This document shows, in pieces, positions 1-6,370 of a stretch of DNA of 10,959 nt. The stretch spans positions 1-10,959 of the forward strand of contig JAIPBY010000075.1 in the NCBI GenBank assembly GCA_021738605.1, written 5' to 3'. A program made the translations under genes and the position numbers. Positions within the stretch are counted from its first letter, which is position 1; every line of letters begins with the position of its first letter. The notes under the pieces were generated by a model that did no database searches, was not told the origin of the DNA, and worked only from the letters and a program-made list of their open reading frames with translations. This stretch comes from Chitinophagaceae bacterium. Lineage in GTDB: Bacteria > Bacteroidota > Bacteroidia > Chitinophagales > Chitinophagaceae.

Positions 1-188
1 CTTGCATCTGAAGTAGCCACAAGTTTATTGTCTTTTACTGAAACTGAAAGTTTCTTGATGTACTGGTTTTCTGCCATTTTAAAATTAGCAGCATAAGACT
101 GCAGGTTGAGGCTTGAATCCTGTGCGAATCCAAAGGAAGAAAACAATAAGCTAACAATGAATGAAATGGACAAACGGGCCTTACTCAT
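1..188 (-). CDS. 5' end of a secreted protein gene, function unknown (truncated by window edge)
   Basis: An ATG on the minus strand at 188-186 opens a frame that runs without a stop to the left edge of the window (62 codons visible). It begins MSKARLSISFIVSLLFSSFG and has a basic n-region, a hydrophobic core around residues 6-20 and a probable signal peptidase I site after FGFAQ (residue 23), so the product is exported. The visible mature part contains a pattern like YAANFKMAEN...LSVSVKDNKLVATSD, which resembles the short beta-strand repeat (a Y-x-x-x-Y/F-K segment followed by a V-x-V-x-D-x-K-L strand) common at the ends of Bacteroidota secreted hydrolases and DUF3471/lipocalin-like domains. 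That resemblance is weak and most of the gene lies outside the window, so I assign no function. It is divergent from the dCMP deaminase, with 87 bp between the start codons. Confidence 0.7.
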   Translation of the reverse strand, partial: MSKARLSISFIVSLLFSSFGFAQDSSLNLQSYAANFKMAENQYIKKLSVSVKDNKLVATSDA

Positions 189-194
189 AAATAA

Positions 195-202
195 TATTTT
201 TG
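195..202 (+). promoter_or_regulatory. Possible -7 element (TATTTTTG) upstream of dCMP deaminase
   Basis: TATTTTTG matches the Bacteroidota -7 consensus TAnnTTTG exactly, in the intergenic region between the divergent gene at 1-188 and the deaminase start at 276. It would give a leader of about 70 nt. I see no TTG (-33 element) at the expected distance upstream, and the region is very AT-rich, so a chance match is quite possible. Confidence 0.22.
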
Positions 203-275
203 ATGTGTGAACTTATGCTTTATTTTATAATTCTTAAAAAATATCAAGGCTTCTTAACAATAACATATTCAACAA

Positions 276-773
276 GTGAAGAAACGGACCAATTATATTT
301 CCTGGGATGAATATTTCATGGGTGTAGCCTTGCTGTCTGCTCAGCGGAGCAAGGATCCCAACACGCAGGTAGGTGCCTGCATAGTGAACGACAAGAACAA
401 GATTGTAGGTGCCGGTTACAACGGGCTTCCAATAGGCTGCCATGATGATGAATTTTCCTGGAGCAAGGAAGGGGATTTCATGGATACCAAATATCCGTTC
501 GTTTGCCATGCAGAGCTCAATGCCATCCTCAACAATATTGGCATGGACCTCAAGGGTTGTACCATTTACACGGCTTTGTTTCCTTGTAATGAATGCACCA
601 AGGCCATCATCCAGTCGGGTATTTCCACTGTAGTGTATTTGTCTGACAAGTATGAGCAATCCGACGCTGCCAGGGCCTCTAAATTGATGTTGGACAAGGC
701 AGGGATTGCTTACCGAAAAGTGGTGGCATCGGTTGACCGGATTGTGCTTTCCTTTGATGCAAAAGATGTTTAA
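276..773 (+). CDS. Deoxycytidylate (dCMP) deaminase, eukaryote-like
   Basis: The 165-residue cytosolic enzyme is predicted to convert dCMP to dUMP, the precursor for thymidylate synthesis. The zinc site of the cytidine/deoxycytidylate deaminase fold is complete: HAE at residues 78-80 (His78 ligand, Glu80 proton shuttle) and PCNEC at 103-107 (Cys104 and Cys107 ligands). Family-typical segments SAQRSKDPNTQVGACIV (21-37) and GYNGLPIGC (48-56) are present; the latter is typical of dCMP rather than free-cytidine deaminases. From memory it resembles human DCTD strongly along its whole length. The start is GTG at 276: an in-frame stop lies at 261-263, no ATG is available before codon 15, and residues 2-16 (KKRTNYISWDEYFMG) align with the eukaryotic N-terminus, so the GTG is well supported. 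The gene is convergent with the beta-lactamase-like gene, 8 bp apart. Confidence 0.93.
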   Translation: MKKRTNYISWDEYFMGVALLSAQRSKDPNTQVGACIVNDKNKIVGAGYNGLPIGCHDDEFSWSKEGDFMDTKYPFVCHAELNAILNNIGMDLKGCTIYTALFPCNECTKAIIQSGISTVVYLSDKYEQSDAARASKLMLDKAGIAYRKVVASVDRIVLSFDAKDV

Positions 774-776
774 CAC

Positions 777-799
777 ATGGCCTAATTGTCTGCCATTTT
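777..799. terminator. Weak hairpin between convergent genes
   Basis: ATGGC (777-781) can pair with GCCAT (792-796) across a 10-nt loop, and the right arm runs into TTTT. It lies directly after the deaminase stop and covers the stop codon of the convergent gene, so it could end rightward transcription. The 5-bp stem is short, and the call rests on position as much as on structure. Confidence 0.22.
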
Positions 800-2089
800 G
801 ATGGTGGGTCTTTTGTCTTGCGGATCGCGTTTTTCGTATACTATTCCTTTCATCTTCAGTGGTGGCTGATGTGATCTGGGTCTTTGGATTTCATATTGAT
901 ATACGGCTTTTCCCAATTCCCTAAAAAAGGGGAAGCCCATGCTTTCTTCATCATATTTTGAATCATTGATGATCCCATCGCTGTTTACGTAAACGGTGGC
1001 GGATAGCATATAGTCAATATTGTTTTTGGTATCCATCACGTAAGAGACATCCGTCAAAAATCCATAGGCCCATCCCACCTTGTTGAAAACCCGGATATGT
1101 GGGGGTATTGTATGGGTTGAATCCTGGAAAAAGAACTTTACATAGCTGTTGTAAAATATGGTTGAATCGTAGTTGGGGTAGGGGGTTTCAGCCGGATACT
1201 GAGACATGTACTGGAGCATAAAAAGCCTGTCAGCCTGGGTAATATTAAACCGTTGTTGTTTGGGCACTGACATAGGGTAGATCATCGCCTGAAGCATTTG
1301 CCGCATGTCATCCAATGAAATATTGTTGTGTCTGGTGAAATCAAAAGGCCCTTCCACGAGTTCATCGTTTCTGTTGATGTGTTTGTCACCAATCATGATG
1401 GCAGATGGAAATTGAAAACTGTCCCTGTTGTAGGCCGGCTGTTGGTGATAGACCAGTTTTCCTTGTGCATCAAAAAACCGTATGCCATTGGTATGCCTGT
1501 TTTGGTCTTCGGTATATCCCATGAACTGCCTGGTAATCCTTGAAGAGGTATAGCCTTTCTCCATCAGTTTCCGGTTGGTGGTTTCTTGCCCTACAAACTG
1601 GTACATCCTGTTGTAAGGATCATTTTCGCTGATCAGCATTGCCCTTCTGATAAATTGGGCAATGGAGGGCTTGAAATTTTTGGCAGATGAGTCGGTTCTC
1701 ATGGCCACCTGTTTTTCATGGCTGCTGTCAAAGGCCATGGTAGTGAATTTATCCAGACCAGGTATTTTCAATTCGTTCAACTTTTCCAGGGAAAGAAATG
1801 CCAACGGCATCTTGACCATGGAAGCGGGGTTGAAATAGAAGTTGCTGTCTGCATTGAACCGGTGGTGGGTGAAGCGGGGAGAACCTTTTGCGTCCCTGTC
1901 TATTTGTGTGTAAATGACCTGACAACGGTAGCGATTGGGATCCGAAATGATTTTTTTTGCCTGTTCATGTTGGATGTTGCCCAAAATTCGCCCAATGGTT
2001 GAATCGTTTTGTTGTGCATTCGCTGAAATTGACATCATCAGGATTGCACAAAAAATGCCTGTTAGTAGATTTTGTAAAGGTGTATTCAT
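782..2089 (-). CDS. Exported class A beta-lactamase-like serine hydrolase
   Basis: This 435-residue protein has a clear signal peptide (hydrophobic segment about residues 8-22, cleavage near ANAQ, 23-26), so it acts in the periplasm or outside. It carries the three penicillin-recognising serine-enzyme motifs in the right order: SMVK at 90-93 (nucleophile Ser90, Lys93), SEN at 154-156 (the SDN-like element) and KVG at 337-339 (in place of KTG/KSG). I see no clear ExxLN omega-loop motif, and about 180 residues separate the second and third motifs, more than in compact class A enzymes. It fits the broad Bacteroidota beta-lactamase-like 'serine hydrolase' group (beta-lactamase2 type), many of which have no known resistance role. 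The C-terminal tail (about 403-435) is basic, proline-rich and probably not part of the fold. Real beta-lactam hydrolysis cannot be inferred; a peptidoglycan- or ester-directed hydrolase is equally possible. Confidence 0.85.
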   Translation of the reverse strand: MNTPLQNLLTGIFCAILMMSISANAQQNDSTIGRILGNIQHEQAKKIISDPNRYRCQVIYTQIDRDAKGSPRFTHHRFNADSNFYFNPASMVKMPLAFLSLEKLNELKIPGLDKFTTMAFDSSHEKQVAMRTDSSAKNFKPSIAQFIRRAMLISENDPYNRMYQFVGQETTNRKLMEKGYTSSRITRQFMGYTEDQNRHTNGIRFFDAQGKLVYHQQPAYNRDSFQFPSAIMIGDKHINRNDELVEGPFDFTRHNNISLDDMRQMLQAMIYPMSVPKQQRFNITQADRLFMLQYMSQYPAETPYPNYDSTIFYNSYVKFFFQDSTHTIPPHIRVFNKVGWAYGFLTDVSYVMDTKNNIDYMLSATVYVNSDGIINDSKYDEESMGFPFFRELGKAVYQYEIQRPRSHQPPLKMKGIVYEKRDPQDKRPTIKMADN

Positions 2090-2099
2090 TTTTTCAATT

Positions 2100-2107
2100 T
2101 ATGTTTA
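2100..2107 (+). promoter_or_regulatory. Possible -7 element (TATGTTTA) for the barrel/FBPase unit
   Basis: TATGTTTA is one base from the TAnnTTTG consensus and lies between the divergent starts of the serine hydrolase (2089) and the exported barrel protein. If used, transcription would start near 2113, which favours the ATG at 2131 over the one at 2101 as translation start. The nearest upstream TTG (2072-2074) is about 25 nt away, longer than usual, so support is weak. Confidence 0.22.
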
Positions 2108-2130
2108 CATTGAAATCAAATCGGTCTTCC

Positions 2131-3006
2131 ATGACACGTATCATTATTTGCCTGCTTTTGTCATTCTCCTTCCTTTCCACCACTGTTGCACAAGATAAAG
2201 AACAAAAATCGAGTCCTGATTCTGGACTTGTTGTTTTGTCTACCAACTCCGGTGAGGAATTTGTTGGAACCATTGTTTCAGAAGATGCCAGAGAGGTGTC
2301 GATCCGTTTGCAAAATGGAAAGATGCTCATCATCCCCTCTTACACCGTCAAATCAATCAAAAAGCTTTCTGCCTCCACCCTTATCAAAGGTAAGCCTGTG
2401 TTTGCCAACCCACATCCTTCCCGATATTTTTATACCCCCTCTGCCATCCCCATGGACAAGGGTGAAATCTATATCCAAACCCTCTATGCCGTGGCCTACC
2501 AGGTGCAGTTTGGGGTCACCGAGAACTTTTCCATAGGTGCCACCACCACCATTGTGGGAACACCCTTGGCACTCACTGCCAAGTATTCCATCAAGCTAGA
2601 CGAGAAAAACACCCTGGCCTTTGGCGGCCTGGCTGGTATTGTTGGCTGGGGCACAAGAACCAACCTTGGGATAGGATTTGGTGCCTTTACCCATGGCACA
2701 AAAGAGTCCAACCTTACCATTGCAGGAGGATATGCTTGGATCAATCAAAAAAATAATGAAGGGGGAAATTCACCGGTGATGAGCCTTTCAGGCAATCAGC
2801 GGCTTTCGAGAAACCTGAGCCTCATGGGCGAACTCTGGTACCTGCCTGAGGCTGGCGTGTTTTTTGGCGGACCTTGTTTGCGGATATTCAATAACAACAG
2901 AAGAAAATCATCCTTCGATCTGGGGATATGGAGCATCGGCATAGATAATTCAGAAGGGGCCCCTTTTATTCCGGTCGTGGGCTACACGTACAAATTCGAA
3001 AAATAA
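2131..3006 (+). CDS. Exported protein with small beta-rich N-terminal domain and outer-membrane barrel-like region
   Basis: With the start at 2131 the product has 291 residues and opens with a textbook signal peptide, MTRIIICLLLSFSFLSTTVA, followed by Q. An in-frame ATG at 2101 would add ten residues (MFTLKSNRSS), and the frame is open further left, but that part is antisense to the neighbouring gene. The segment just after the signal peptide (mature residues about 15-60: VVLSTNSGEEFVGTIV, then IRLQNGKMLIIP) looks like a short Sm-like/SH3-like beta domain. The rest has alternating, glycine- and aromatic-rich strands (YIQTLYAVAYQVQFGVTENF, LAFGGLAGIVGWG, VFFGGPCLRIF) and ends VVGYTYKFEK, typical of small outer-membrane beta-barrels in Bacteroidota. 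Function is unknown. It precedes fructose-bisphosphatase by 12 bp, so the two are probably cotranscribed, although no functional link is evident. Confidence 0.78.
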   Translation: MTRIIICLLLSFSFLSTTVAQDKEQKSSPDSGLVVLSTNSGEEFVGTIVSEDAREVSIRLQNGKMLIIPSYTVKSIKKLSASTLIKGKPVFANPHPSRYFYTPSAIPMDKGEIYIQTLYAVAYQVQFGVTENFSIGATTTIVGTPLALTAKYSIKLDEKNTLAFGGLAGIVGWGTRTNLGIGFGAFTHGTKESNLTIAGGYAWINQKNNEGGNSPVMSLSGNQRLSRNLSLMGELWYLPEAGVFFGGPCLRIFNNNRRKSSFDLGIWSIGIDNSEGAPFIPVVGYTYKFEK

Positions 3007-3018
3007 AACACCGCAAAT

Positions 3019-4020
3019 ATGGAATCATCCCGCATTGCCATTTCAATTGGCGTCACCTTGGATCGATTCATCCGCAGCAACGAGAAACAATATCCTCAGT
3101 CTGTTGGTGAGTTTTCACAATTGCTAAGGGACATTGCCCTGGCATCGAAAGTGGTGAATCGTGAGATCAACAAGGCAGGCCTGATTGATATCATGGGCGC
3201 TGTGGGCAATCAAAATGCCGCAGGGGACGAACAACAAAAACTAGATGTATTGGCTGATATTCGTTTCACAAGGGCTCTTTCAAAAGGTGGTGCAGCCTGT
3301 GCCATTATTTCAGAGGAAGAAGAAGGTATTGTCCAACTCAACCCAGATGCGAAATACATCGTAGCCATTGACCCTTTAGATGGTTCCAGCAACATTGATG
3401 TCAATGTATCCATTGGCACAATTTTTTCGGTATATAGAAGGAAATCAGCTATTGGAACTGCCATTACACAGGAAGATTGTTTGCAGCGAGGTTCAGCACA
3501 GGTTGCCGCTGGTTATGTTTTATACGGATCTTCTACCATGTTGGTCTATACTACCGGACAGGGCGTAAACGGTTTTACGTATGAGGCAACATTGGGAGAG
3601 TATGTTTTGTCTCATCCTGATATGCACATCAAGCCAATTGCCAACACCTATTCCATCAACGAAGGCATTTCAAAATCATTTGTCCAGCCAGGCATTCATG
3701 CCTACCTGAACCATTGCAAGGATCATCATTACGCTGCCCGTTATATTGGCTCATTGGTGGCAGACATTCACCGCAATTTGTTGAAAGGGGGAATCTACCT
3801 CTATCCCGCCACCATCCATCATCCCCAGGGAAAGCTCAGGTTGATGTTTGAGGCCAACAGCCTTGCTTTTGTTGTTGAGCAGGCAGGCGGGAGGGCTACA
3901 GATGGTGAAAAAAGAATACTTGATATAGAACCTGCCCATATACACCAAAAATCTCCGTTGTTCATCGGCTCTCTACAGATGGTGGAATTGTTGGAGGATT
4001 TTTTAGGCAAAAGGCAATAA
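3019..4020 (+). CDS. fbp: Class I fructose-1,6-bisphosphatase
   Basis: The 333-residue cytosolic enzyme hydrolyses fructose 1,6-bisphosphate to fructose 6-phosphate, the committing step of gluconeogenesis. Class I signatures are intact: an acidic SEEEEG loop at 99-104, DPLDGSSN at 118-125 (metal-binding Asp118 and Asp121), YSINEG at 211-216, ARYIGSLVADIHR at 240-252 and KLRLMFEAN at 272-280 with the metal-ligand Glu at 278. Length is normal for the class. The ATG at 3019 follows the preceding stop by 12 bp, and no in-frame alternative fits better. Residues 60-75 correspond to the dynamic loop region (GAVGNQNAAGDEQQKLD), including the NxxGDxQ-K-LD pattern. I see nothing that indicates its regulator. 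Identification is firm. Confidence 0.96.
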   Translation: MESSRIAISIGVTLDRFIRSNEKQYPQSVGEFSQLLRDIALASKVVNREINKAGLIDIMGAVGNQNAAGDEQQKLDVLADIRFTRALSKGGAACAIISEEEEGIVQLNPDAKYIVAIDPLDGSSNIDVNVSIGTIFSVYRRKSAIGTAITQEDCLQRGSAQVAAGYVLYGSSTMLVYTTGQGVNGFTYEATLGEYVLSHPDMHIKPIANTYSINEGISKSFVQPGIHAYLNHCKDHHYAARYIGSLVADIHRNLLKGGIYLYPATIHHPQGKLRLMFEANSLAFVVEQAGGRATDGEKRILDIEPAHIHQKSPLFIGSLQMVELLEDFLGKRQ

Positions 4021-4027
4021 TCTTTTG
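4008..4027. terminator. Possible weak hairpin at the end of fbp
   Basis: CAAAAG (4008-4013) and CTTTTG (4022-4027) are a 6-bp inverted repeat with an 8-nt loop spanning the fbp stop codon. There is no following T-run and the stem is AT-rich. The 148-bp interval to the desaturase start (4021-4168) otherwise holds only a near-match to a -7 element, TATCGTTG at 4107-4114, with no -33 partner. Confidence 0.18.
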
Positions 4028-4168
4028 ATAAATCTCAACAATTGCTGAAGAGGAACAGACGCTTATCCCCTGAATATCAAAATAAAAAGATATTTTCACC
4101 GTAGCATATCGTTGACCGGATTTTCGTGATTCTCCCAAAATTGCCTACAATCCCTAATCTCCATCACC

Positions 4169-5143
4169 ATGAAGTCAAGCAGGATTGAAGTAATGCAGTT
4201 TTTGGCGCAGCAAATCGACAAGGAAATCGATGAATACCTGAAGGATATTGATACCAACTGGCAACCCTCCGATTTTTTGCCTGAGAGCAACCATCCTGAT
4301 TTTGTAAAAGAAATCAAGGAAATACAGGAGCAGTGCAAGGAATTGCCTTATGATTATATGGCTGTTTTGGTGGGTGATATCATTACCGAAGAGGCCCTGC
4401 CAACCTATGAAAGTTGGTTGATTGATATTGAAGGCATCAGCAAAGCAGAACCCCAGGGCTGGAGCAAATGGATCCGAAGATGGACCGCTGAAGAGAACCG
4501 CCATGGCGATCTCCTGAACAAATACATTTACCTCTCCGGGAGGGTTAACATGCAGCAAATGGAAATCACCACGCAGCACCTGATTGCTGATGGAATGGAG
4601 ATTGGTACTGCGCGGGATCCCTACCGCAATTTTGTGTATACCTCTTTTCAGGAACTGGCCACCAATATCTCTCACAGGAGAACAGCAACCATTGCCAAAA
4701 GCCACGACAACCTGCAACTGTCTAAAATCTGCGGAGTGATTGCTGCAGATGAACTGCGCCATGCCAAGGCTTATAAAAGTTTTGTTGCCAAAATATTTGA
4801 ATTGGATCCCAGCGAAATGATGTTGGCTTTCGAAGACATGATGAGAAAGAAAATTGTCATGCCCGCCCATTTCATGCGCCAGCAAGGGGAGAAAATCGGA
4901 CAGACCTGGACCCACTTCAGTGACGCTGCCCAACGCCTGGGTGTCTACACCAGCATGGACTATGCGAATATCCTGGATTCCCTGATCAAGGAGTGGAATA
5001 TCGGCAACATCTGTAATCTCACCGATGTTGCAGAAAAGGGAAGAGATTACCTGATGACCTTGCCAGACAGGTTCAAAAAAATTTCAGAGCGTGTTTCCAT
5101 CAAATCTCCGTTGGATTACAAGTTCAACTGGATTTATGCATAA
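4169..5143 (+). CDS. Soluble acyl-ACP desaturase (plant stearoyl-ACP Delta9 desaturase type)
   Basis: This 324-residue protein belongs to the soluble diiron fatty-acid desaturases, which use O2 and reduced ferredoxin to place a cis double bond in acyl chains bound to acyl carrier protein. All six iron ligands are present: Glu74 in ITEEALPTY, Glu108 and His111... read as E-E-N-R-H at 108-112 with the ligands being the second-sphere-adjacent Glu and the His, Glu162 in TSFQE, and Glu195 with His198 in DELRH (194-198). WQPSDFLPE (31-39), WTAEENRHGDLLNKY (105-119), YLSGRV (121-126), MMRKKIVMPAH (224-234) and RLGVYTSMDYA (256-266) closely resemble castor bean desaturase recalled from memory. It has no transit peptide and no membrane segment. 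DELRHA replaces the common DEKRHE without losing ligands. Several acyl-pocket positions differ (see findings), so the chain-length preference may not be 18:0. It appears to stand alone, 148 bp after fbp. Confidence 0.94.
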   Translation: MKSSRIEVMQFLAQQIDKEIDEYLKDIDTNWQPSDFLPESNHPDFVKEIKEIQEQCKELPYDYMAVLVGDIITEEALPTYESWLIDIEGISKAEPQGWSKWIRRWTAEENRHGDLLNKYIYLSGRVNMQQMEITTQHLIADGMEIGTARDPYRNFVYTSFQELATNISHRRTATIAKSHDNLQLSKICGVIAADELRHAKAYKSFVAKIFELDPSEMMLAFEDMMRKKIVMPAHFMRQQGEKIGQTWTHFSDAAQRLGVYTSMDYANILDSLIKEWNIGNICNLTDVAEKGRDYLMTLPDRFKKISERVSIKSPLDYKFNWIYA

Positions 5144-5171
5144 AGCCCATATCATGATCAAATAATCCAAG

Positions 5172-5198
5172 TTGATTTTCAAGATTGGCTTAAGTTTG
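5172..5198 (+). promoter_or_regulatory. Candidate promoter for the methyltransferase operon
   Basis: TAAGTTTG at 5191-5198 is an exact match to the Bacteroidota -7 consensus TAnnTTTG. A TTG that could act as the -33 element is at 5172-5174, 16 nt upstream, one or two bases shorter than the usual spacing. The element ends only 5 bp before the ATG at 5204, so transcription from it would begin at or next to the start codon. Confidence 0.4.
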
Positions 5199-5203
5199 CC
5201 GAC

Positions 5204-6370
5204 ATGCACGTATTTACCTACAGAAGAAAGATCATCATAACCTGCCATAAATGGCTGGCCCCATCCCTTGAAAAAGAAGTTATTGCGCTTGGGTTTACTC
5301 CCGAGCGTGTTTTTCAAACAGGTGTTGAGCTCATGGGCACCATGCAGGATTGTATTCGTTTGAACCTTCACCTGCGTTGTGCCAGTCAGGTCATGTATTC
5401 GCTCAAATCCTTCCTCTGCGAAGATCCTGACGAACTCCACCAAAACCTGGTGACCCTGCACTGGGAAAAGCTCATCCCTCCCAATGGCTATTTCTCCGTC
5501 ACCAGCAATGTTTTTCATCCCAGCATCTCTACCAATCTTTTTGCCAACCTGAGGGTGAAGGATGCCATTGTTGACCGGATGCGCGATACCATCAGGCGTC
5601 GCCCCACTACCGGATCCGATTTGTTAGGCGCGGTCATTTATCTCTACTGGAAAAACGATCAGGCAGAAATATTCATCGATACCTCAGGCGAAACCCTTGC
5701 CAAGCATGGCTATAGAAAGTTACCCGGACAGGCACCCATGCTGGAGGCCCTCGCCGCTGGCACCATTCTTTCCACCAAATGGGATCATGCCACGCCTTTC
5801 ATCAATCCGATGTGTGGTTCAGGAACATTGGCCATTGAAGCTGCGCTGATGGCCACCAAAAGAGCTCCAGGACTGCTGCGCAACAATTATGCTTTCATGC
5901 ATATTTTGGGCTATGAGACGGAAATGTATACCAGTGAAAGGGTCAAGCTGGATGAGCAGGTTGTTGAGCTGCCTGGCATGAACATCATTGCTTCAGACAT
6001 GAGTGAGCGGGCCATCGATATTGCCAGGATCAATGCAGCAGCGGCAGGGGTAGACCACCTGATTGATTTTGAGGTCTGTGATTTTGAAGACACCACCATT
6101 CCTGAAGGAGAGGGTGTTGTGATGTTCAATCCGGAATATGGAGAAAGATTGGGTGATGAAGTTGAGCTGAACGCCACCTATGCCAGGATCGGTGATTTTC
6201 TGAAGCAAAGGTGCAAGGGAAAAACGGGCTATGTTTTTACCGGTAACCTTGATCTTGCAAAGGCCATTCGCCTGAAAACAAGCAGGCGCATTGAATTCTT
6301 CAATGCCACCATTGATTGTCGATTGCTGGAATTTGAATTGTATGCAGGCACAAAAAGAACCGACAAATGA
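5204..6370 (+). CDS. THUMP-domain class I SAM-dependent RNA guanine-N2 methyltransferase (RlmL/YcbY N-terminal-like, UPF0020)
   Basis: The 388-residue cytosolic enzyme is predicted to transfer a methyl group from SAM to a guanine N2 of RNA, most likely 23S rRNA as in E. coli RlmL (m2G2445), although the target is inferred. Residues about 10-165 form a ferredoxin-like plus THUMP RNA-binding region (TCHKWLAPSLEKEV at 13-26, FSVTSNVFHPSIS at 97-109). The Rossmann methyltransferase domain follows: NPMCGSGTLAIEAA at 201-214 is the glycine-rich SAM loop, IIASDMS at 261-267 carries the acidic ribose-binding Asp265, and NPEYGERL at 309-316 stands where NPPY(G)ER is expected. The only usable start is the ATG at 5204; no other start codon precedes the conserved TCHKWLAP. 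The stop overlaps the next gene's ATG (ATGA at 6367-6370), indicating translational coupling. Confidence 0.9.
   Translation: MHVFTYRRKIIITCHKWLAPSLEKEVIALGFTPERVFQTGVELMGTMQDCIRLNLHLRCASQVMYSLKSFLCEDPDELHQNLVTLHWEKLIPPNGYFSVTSNVFHPSISTNLFANLRVKDAIVDRMRDTIRRRPTTGSDLLGAVIYLYWKNDQAEIFIDTSGETLAKHGYRKLPGQAPMLEALAAGTILSTKWDHATPFINPMCGSGTLAIEAALMATKRAPGLLRNNYAFMHILGYETEMYTSERVKLDEQVVELPGMNIIASDMSERAIDIARINAAAAGVDHLIDFEVCDFEDTTIPEGEGVVMFNPEYGERLGDEVELNATYARIGDFLKQRCKGKTGYVFTGNLDLAKAIRLKTSRRIEFFNATIDCRLLEFELYAGTKRTDK

Noticed and set aside
234..776. 180-codon open frame antisense to the dCMP deaminase
   Set aside because: It lies wholly opposite a strongly conserved gene, has no recognisable motif, and its length is explained by the codon composition of the sense gene.
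1957..2130. Longer N-terminus for the barrel-like protein (start at 1957)
   Set aside because: This part is antisense to the signal-peptide region of the serine hydrolase and would bury the clear signal peptide that starts at 2131; 2101 remains a minor alternative.
4175..4933. 252-codon open frame antisense to the desaturase
   Set aside because: The sense frame has all iron-ligand motifs; the antisense translation is histidine- and phenylalanine-rich without a plausible domain, and I treat it as a shadow.
5149..5190. Small palindromes upstream of the methyltransferase (ATCATGAT, and CCAA/TTGG arms)
   Set aside because: Arms are four to eight bases in an AT-rich interval and do not form a convincing operator or terminator.
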